NCBI GenBank assembly: GCA_964388085.1
Contig: CAYLZW010000394.1
Location: forward strand, 1-5,068
DNA length: 5,068 nt
Reading direction: 5' to 3'
Source of the DNA: CAYLZW01 sp964388085
GTDB lineage: Bacteria; Myxococcota; UBA727; CAYLZW01
Positions 1 to 5,068 of this stretch are shown here, in pieces. The first letter of the stretch is position 1, and each line of letters begins with the position of its first letter. Position numbers and translations under genes: made by a program. The notes beneath the pieces are model-generated. The model made no database searches. It was not told the origin of the DNA and saw nothing but the letters and a program-made list of their open reading frames with translations.

Positions 1-1
1 C

Positions 2-823
2 ATCGAAGAGAACCTGTTCCGCGGCCAGAGCCAGGACCTCGGCTGGGGGCTCGTGTTCGGCGGCCAGGTGCTCGGCCAGGCCGTCAGCGCCGCGGCGCAG
101 ACCGTGGCGCCCGATCGCTACGTCCATTCGCTACACGCGTACTTCCTTCGGCCGGGGGACGCGTCGAAGCCGATCGTCTACGACGTCGACCGCATCCGCG
201 ACGGCACGAGCTTCACCACCCGCCGCGTGGTCGCCATCCAGAGCGGCCGGCCGATCTTCCACCTCTCGGCCAGCTTTCAGCTCGAGGAGGAGGGCTTCGA
301 GCACGCGGACGTGATGCCGGAGGTGCCCGGTCCCGACGGCCTCATCAGCGAGATCGAGCTGTGGCGAAAGCACGCGAACAGGATCCCGAAGGGCGCTCGC
401 GCGCGGGCGCTGGCGGACCGCCCCATCGAGCTGCGACCGGTCGATCCCGTCGATCCGTTTCAGCCAGAGCAGAAGGCGCCGCGCCACGCCGTGTGGGTGC
501 GAGCCGCGGCGAAGCTCCCGGACGCCCCGGCGCTCCATCGCTACCTGCTCGCCTATTGCTCCGACTTCAGCTTCGTGACGACGGCGCTGCGCCCGCACGG
601 CGCGACCTGGGTGGATCCGACGATGCAGGTGGCGAGCATCGATCACGTCATGTGGTTTCACCGGCCATTCCGCATGGACGATTGGCTGCTGCACGTCATG
701 GAGAGCCCGTCGGCGTCGGGCGCGCGCGGCTACTGTCGCGGACAGTTCTTCTCCAAGGACGGTCGCCTGGTGGCGTCGACGGCGCAGGAGGGGCTCATGC
801 GGCGACGCCGCGAGCGGCCGTGA
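2..823 (+). CDS. tesB: Acyl-CoA thioesterase II, TesB family (5' end cut by window edge)
   Basis: Hydrolyses acyl-CoA to free fatty acid and CoA in the cytoplasm; TesB-type enzymes have a double hot-dog fold. The reading frame is open from base 2 and already matches the family before the GTG at 53 (LFRGQS, then VFGGQVLGQ), so that GTG is an internal valine and the true start lies left of the window. 273 residues are visible; E. coli TesB has 286, so only about 10-20 are missing. Family blocks in order: HAYFLRPGD, IQSGRPIFH, a DRPIELRP segment, YCSDFSF, ASIDHVMWFHRPF and ASTAQEG near the C-terminus. The catalytic triad known from E. coli (Asp204, Thr228, Gln278) aligns with visible Asp188 (563-565), Ser212 (635-637) and Gln262 (785-787). 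The Thr-to-Ser change is conservative and also occurs in peroxisomal ACOT8. The gene ends in a basic RRRRERP tail. The next gene follows in the same direction after 95 bp. Confidence 0.95.
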   Translation: MEENLFRGQSQDLGWGLVFGGQVLGQAVSAAAQTVAPDRYVHSLHAYFLRPGDASKPIVYDVDRIRDGTSFTTRRVVAIQSGRPIFHLSASFQLEEEGFEHADVMPEVPGPDGLISEIELWRKHANRIPKGARARALADRPIELRPVDPVDPFQPEQKAPRHAVWVRAAAKLPDAPALHRYLLAYCSDFSFVTTALRPHGATWVDPTMQVASIDHVMWFHRPFRMDDWLLHVMESPSASGARGYCRGQFFSKDGRLVASTAQEGLMRRRRERP

Positions 824-845
824 CAGAGCCATGACAGACGACGCT

Positions 846-861
846 GCGTAAGGCTTTACGC
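846..861. other. Small perfect hairpin in the tesB-acyltransferase gap
   Basis: GCGTAA and TTACGC form a perfect 6-bp inverted repeat around a GGCT loop, 22 bases after the tesB stop. No T-run follows on either strand, so it does not look like a standard intrinsic terminator. It could be a weak transcript-end structure or a regulator site. The rest of the 95-bp gap (824-918) holds a second short inverted repeat (CGCCA-AA-TGGCG, 885-896) and no promoter that I can support. Confidence 0.25.
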
Positions 862-918
862 GCCACGCGCCGGTAGGTTCTCGTCGCCAAATGGCGCGCT
901 CGTAGCAATACTTCGAGC

Positions 919-1974
919 GTGCAAGACCTCACGCTCTCCTTCGGCATGCCGCTCGTGGACACGGAGGCGCTGCGACAGCGCCTGTCGCGTCGCACCAGCT
1001 CGTTCCTGTTGTTCCTCGGCGCGGAGCTCTTGTTCCTCTGCACGGCGCCGTTGTGGTTGCCGCTCGGCTTCCTCATCGACGTCGTCACGCGGGGGAAGAC
1101 CACGCTCGTGCGCGGCCTGACCTACCTGACGCTGTTCTTCGCCGTCGATCTGTACTGCGTCGCGTCGGCGTTCGTGTTCGACGCGCTGCGCCTGCTGCCG
1201 AACGTCGACAAAGAGCGCTGGCTCGGCTGGCATTACAACCTGCAGGCGTGGTGGTCGGCGACGCTGCTCGGCTCCGCGGGCAAGCTGTTCCGCCTGCACT
1301 TCGACGTCGCCGGAGAGGACACGGTGCTGCCGGGGCCCGTCCTCGTGCTCGTGCGGCACGTCAGCGTCGGCGATACGCTGCTGCCGCTGGCGTTCATCAG
1401 CCGCAAGAACGGGTTCCGCTTCCGTTACGTCATCAAGCACGAGCTCTTGTGGGACCCCTGCCTCGACGTCGTCGGCAACCGCATCCCGAACGTGTTCGTG
1501 CGCCGCGGCTCGGATGACAGCGAGCGTGAGGTGCGCCGCATCGAGCGCCTCGCGCAGAAGATGGGGCCGCGCGAGGGTGTCGTCATCTATCCCGAGGGCA
1601 CGCGCTTTACGCCGGACAAGCGCGCGCGCGTCATGCAGAAGCTCGAGGAGAAGGGGGCGGGGACGCCGCGGCAGATCGCGCTGCTCGACGCCCAGCGCCG
1701 CCTGCAGCACGTCCTCGTGCCGCGCATGGCAGGCGCGCTGGCGGCCCTCGAGGGCGCTCCCGACGCCGACCTCGTCCTGTGTGCCCACAGCGGCCTCGAA
1801 GGGCTGACGACGCTGCGCGACTTCCTCGCGGGGGACTCGAGCGACCGCAAGGTGACGGTCCGCTTCTGGCGCGTGCCGCGCGCCGAGGTGCCCGAAGGGG
1901 AGGACGAGCGCGTCGCCTTCCTGCTCGAGAAGTGGGCCGAGGTGGACGCGTTCATCGGCGGCCAGCCCGCTTGA
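919..1974 (+). CDS. PlsC/AGPAT-superfamily acyltransferase with N-terminal membrane segments
   Basis: Probable membrane-bound 1-acyl-glycerol-3-phosphate or lysophospholipid O-acyltransferase, moving an acyl group from acyl-CoA or acyl-ACP to a lysolipid. 351 residues. Two hydrophobic stretches (about 28-56 and 65-93) should anchor it in the membrane. The motifs follow in order: the catalytic HX4D box as His147-VSVG-Asp152; an acceptor-binding FVRRG block at 193-197; EGTR at 226-229 within YPEGTRFTP; and a VPR motif at 267-269 followed by a glycine. EGTRFT with a Lys-rich stretch and a downstream L-PR-x-x-G recalls the AGPAT3/4/5-LCLAT1 branch. Arg replaces the usual Asn before the catalytic His. 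GTG 919 is the most upstream possible start, because an in-frame TAG lies at 874-876. Neither it nor the later in-frame ATG 946 and GTG 955 has a clear Shine-Dalgarno, so the start is uncertain by up to 12 residues. The exact substrate cannot be read from the sequence. Confidence 0.9.
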   Translation: MQDLTLSFGMPLVDTEALRQRLSRRTSSFLLFLGAELLFLCTAPLWLPLGFLIDVVTRGKTTLVRGLTYLTLFFAVDLYCVASAFVFDALRLLPNVDKERWLGWHYNLQAWWSATLLGSAGKLFRLHFDVAGEDTVLPGPVLVLVRHVSVGDTLLPLAFISRKNGFRFRYVIKHELLWDPCLDVVGNRIPNVFVRRGSDDSEREVRRIERLAQKMGPREGVVIYPEGTRFTPDKRARVMQKLEEKGAGTPRQIALLDAQRRLQHVLVPRMAGALAALEGAPDADLVLCAHSGLEGLTTLRDFLAGDSSDRKVTVRFWRVPRAEVPEGEDERVAFLLEKWAEVDAFIGGQPA

Positions 1975-1984
1975 GCCCGGGCTC
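1973..1984. repeat. 12-bp perfect palindrome at the acyltransferase stop codon
   Basis: GAGCCCGGGCTC is self-complementary and overlaps the last two bases of the TGA stop. As RNA it could fold only as a 4-bp stem with a CCGG loop, and no T-run follows, so a terminator is not supported. The remaining convergent gap up to 2092 is GC-rich, with small chance-like inverted repeats such as CGCCG-A-CGGCG (2056-2066) and no recognisable gene. Confidence 0.25.
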
Positions 1985-2092
1985 GCGCCGCAACACGCCT
2001 CGGCCGCGCCGGGCGCCGTCACCGGGGATCGTCATCGACGGGTACCCATGACGAGCGCCGACGGCGAGTCGCCCGCCGCGGACGTCGCTCCC

Positions 2093-3636
2093 TCAGGCTG
2101 CCGCCTTCCGTTCACGCGGCGACCGTCGTCGGGCGTCCGCCTCCCGCCAATCGGCGACGTACTCTTTCGGGTGCACCGGCCCCGCGAAGGGCAGCGTCAG
2201 CGCCGCGTCGGGATCCGTGATGCCTCCCGTCGAGACGTAGACGGTCTTGCGGCTGAGCGGCAGGAAGAACAGCCGGAAGGGGAAGAAGTTCTTCACCACG
2301 ATGACGTCGGCCTTCCACGGATCGAGGCCGGCGCTCGTGAAGAAGCTCGGCTTGATGGCGAGCGCCGGGCCCTCCACGACGACGACCCGCGCGCTGCCGA
2401 CGTCGAGCACCACCACGCGATCGAGCCCGTGCGCCTCGCGCTTGAGCGCGACGCGGCCGTCTACCGTCAGGCCTTCGTTGCGGGCGGGGTCGAGCTTGCC
2501 GCCGAGGGTCACCGTCACGCGCGCGCCCTCGGGGGAGCGCCAGAGCTCCTCGATGGCGGCTGGATCGCGCAGCGGCACGTACGAGACCAGGCCGTCGCCC
2601 TCCTCGAGCAGCGCCTTCAGCAGCTTCGTGTTCTCGCCCGTGGCGCCCGCGCTGACGACGTCGGACACGTCGGCGAGCACGACCACGCCGACCTTGCGGC
2701 GGAGGCGCGCGCGCCGTGCGGCGCTGATGGCCTCGGACGCCGTCGCGAAGCGAGGCGGCAGCTTGTCCTTTACCTTCCAGCAGCGCTCGGCGAGCTCGTC
2801 GGCGTGCCGCTCGGCGAGCGCCTGATCGCCGTCGGTGACGACGAGGACGCTCCAGCCGAGCTCGGGGTGATCGTTCCACGGGTGGCACATGAACACGCTG
2901 GCCGCGAGCGCGCCGTGCTTCTCCTCGAGCTCGTGCAGGCGGCGGAAGATGCCGCGCATGGGCGGCACGAGGTCGATGGTGGTGCCGCCCCCGAGGAGCA
3001 TCGGCAGGCTGCGCCAGGCGAACACGGGCTTGATCTCGCCGCGCACGGCCCTGACGAGGAGGCTGCCGGCCTGCGCGCCGATCTTCGCGTGGTCTCTGTG
3101 CGGGTTCGTCTTGTACGCGAGCGGGATGTCGAGCCCGGAGAGCTTCTCCGGCGTCAGGTTGCCGTGCAGGTCGAAGCTGGCGGCGATCACGACGTCGTCA
3201 CCGACCACCTCGCGCGCGATGCGGATGAACTCGGCCTCGGGATCGGAGGTGCCGACCGTGTTCATGGCGCCGTGCAGGGAGAGGAACAGACCGTCGAGCC
3301 GACCGGCCGCGCGCAGGCTCTCCTCGAGCCTAGCGCACAGGCCGCCGAAGCAGTCGAGCGAGAGCGGGCCGGAAGGGGAGGCCCAGGCGGAGAACAGCGG
3401 CACGAGCTCGACGTCACGGCCGGCCGCTCGGCGCACGCCACGCACGAAGCCGCTCAGCTCGACGTTGCGGAACATCCCCTCCACCTCCCACTTGTGCGGG
3501 CGGGTGACGTCGAGCAGGGCGCGCCCCTCGAGGAAGTGCGTGCGCTGGAAGTCGCTCCACGTCGTCTCGACGGGTGAGAGCGAGTTGGTCTCCTGGTTGA
3601 TGCGCAGAAAGCCGATGCGCAGCCGCGGCTGCCGGT

Positions 3637-3640
<4 letters not shown>
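2093..3640 (-). CDS. M81-family metallopeptidase, MlrC-like (microcystinase C homologue)
   Basis: Probable zinc-dependent amide-bond hydrolase of the M81/MlrC family, named for the enzyme that degrades the linear microcystin tetrapeptide; most members have no known substrate. 515 residues, the usual family length, with no signal peptide, so probably cytoplasmic. N-terminal domain signatures: QETNSLSP at 16-23, LHGAM at 122-126, FDLHGNLT at 156-163 and TNPHRD at 178-183. His123, Asp157, His159 and His181 have the spacing of the metal and active-site residues I recall for MlrC (34, 2 and 22 residues apart), and Glu17 probably matches the conserved Glu. The C-terminal domain has DVSDVVSAGATGE at 324-336, where the family usually reads D-x-x-D-N-x-G-G-G, and a late VVVKNFFPFR block (447-456). 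Other oddities are Gln16 in place of the usual His of HETN and a basic tail. The ATG overlaps the stop of the upstream lyase-like gene as ATGA and has a strong ribosome site 6 bases ahead. The family is sure; the substrate is unknown. Confidence 0.92.
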
Positions 3641-5067
<1,427 letters not shown>

Positions 5068-5068
5068 C

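Noticed and set aside
53..55. GTG as the start of tesB
   Set aside because: The upstream codons encode the conserved LFRGQS segment of TesB, so the gene starts outside the window.
831..851. Six-codon ATG...TAA mini-frame just after tesB, ending inside the hairpin; and a four-codon one at 891-905
   Set aside because: Too short to separate from chance, with no Shine-Dalgarno and no attenuator-like run of codons.
856..2022. 388-codon minus-strand open frame opposite the acyltransferase
   Set aside because: Same antisense effect of high GC; the plus-strand product carries the HX4D and EGTR motifs.
1975..2092. Intrinsic terminator in the convergent gap
   Set aside because: Only short GC-rich inverted repeats are present, with no T-run on either strand.
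2048..3577. Very long plus-strand open frame (509 codons) opposite the M81 gene
   Set aside because: It mirrors the M81 gene almost end to end. The translation is Arg/Glu/Ala/His-rich with no recognisable domain, as expected for the antisense of a GC-rich gene, and the minus-strand product has clear M81 motifs.

Overview
The window is GC-rich, gene-dense bacterial chromosome, with GTG read as valine or as a start codon. It holds four protein-coding genes in two convergent pairs and no RNA gene, CRISPR array, mobile element or phage signal. The base composition, and the presence of a sphingosine-1-phosphate-lyase-type enzyme together with a eukaryote-like acyltransferase, would fit a myxobacterium or related high-GC delta-type proteobacterium. 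That assignment is inference only; no marker gene is present.

Left half, plus strand: an acyl-CoA thioesterase II (TesB) gene is cut by the left edge (2-823). After a 95-bp gap with a small hairpin comes a membrane-associated acyltransferase of the PlsC/AGPAT superfamily (919-1974). Its motif block resembles the AGPAT3/4/5-LCLAT1 branch more than ordinary bacterial PlsC.

Right half, minus strand: a PLP-dependent enzyme of the sphingosine-1-phosphate lyase family (5067-3637, start beyond the right edge) is followed by an M81/MlrC-type metallopeptidase (3640-2093). The two overlap by the 4 bases ATGA, and a strong Shine-Dalgarno lies within the end of the upstream gene, so they are almost certainly co-transcribed and probably translationally coupled. 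The 118 bp between the convergent pairs contains a short palindrome but no convincing intrinsic terminator.

Three of the four products belong to lipid-acting families: thioesterase, lysophospholipid-type acyltransferase and sphingoid-phosphate lyase. The least ordinary feature is the tight pairing of an SPL-like lyase with an M81 metallohydrolase. The lyase also has changes at positions that bind substrate phosphate in characterised S1P lyases, and the M81 protein departs from two family motifs. Together they may act on a substrate other than canonical S1P. This is a hypothesis, not something the sequence proves.
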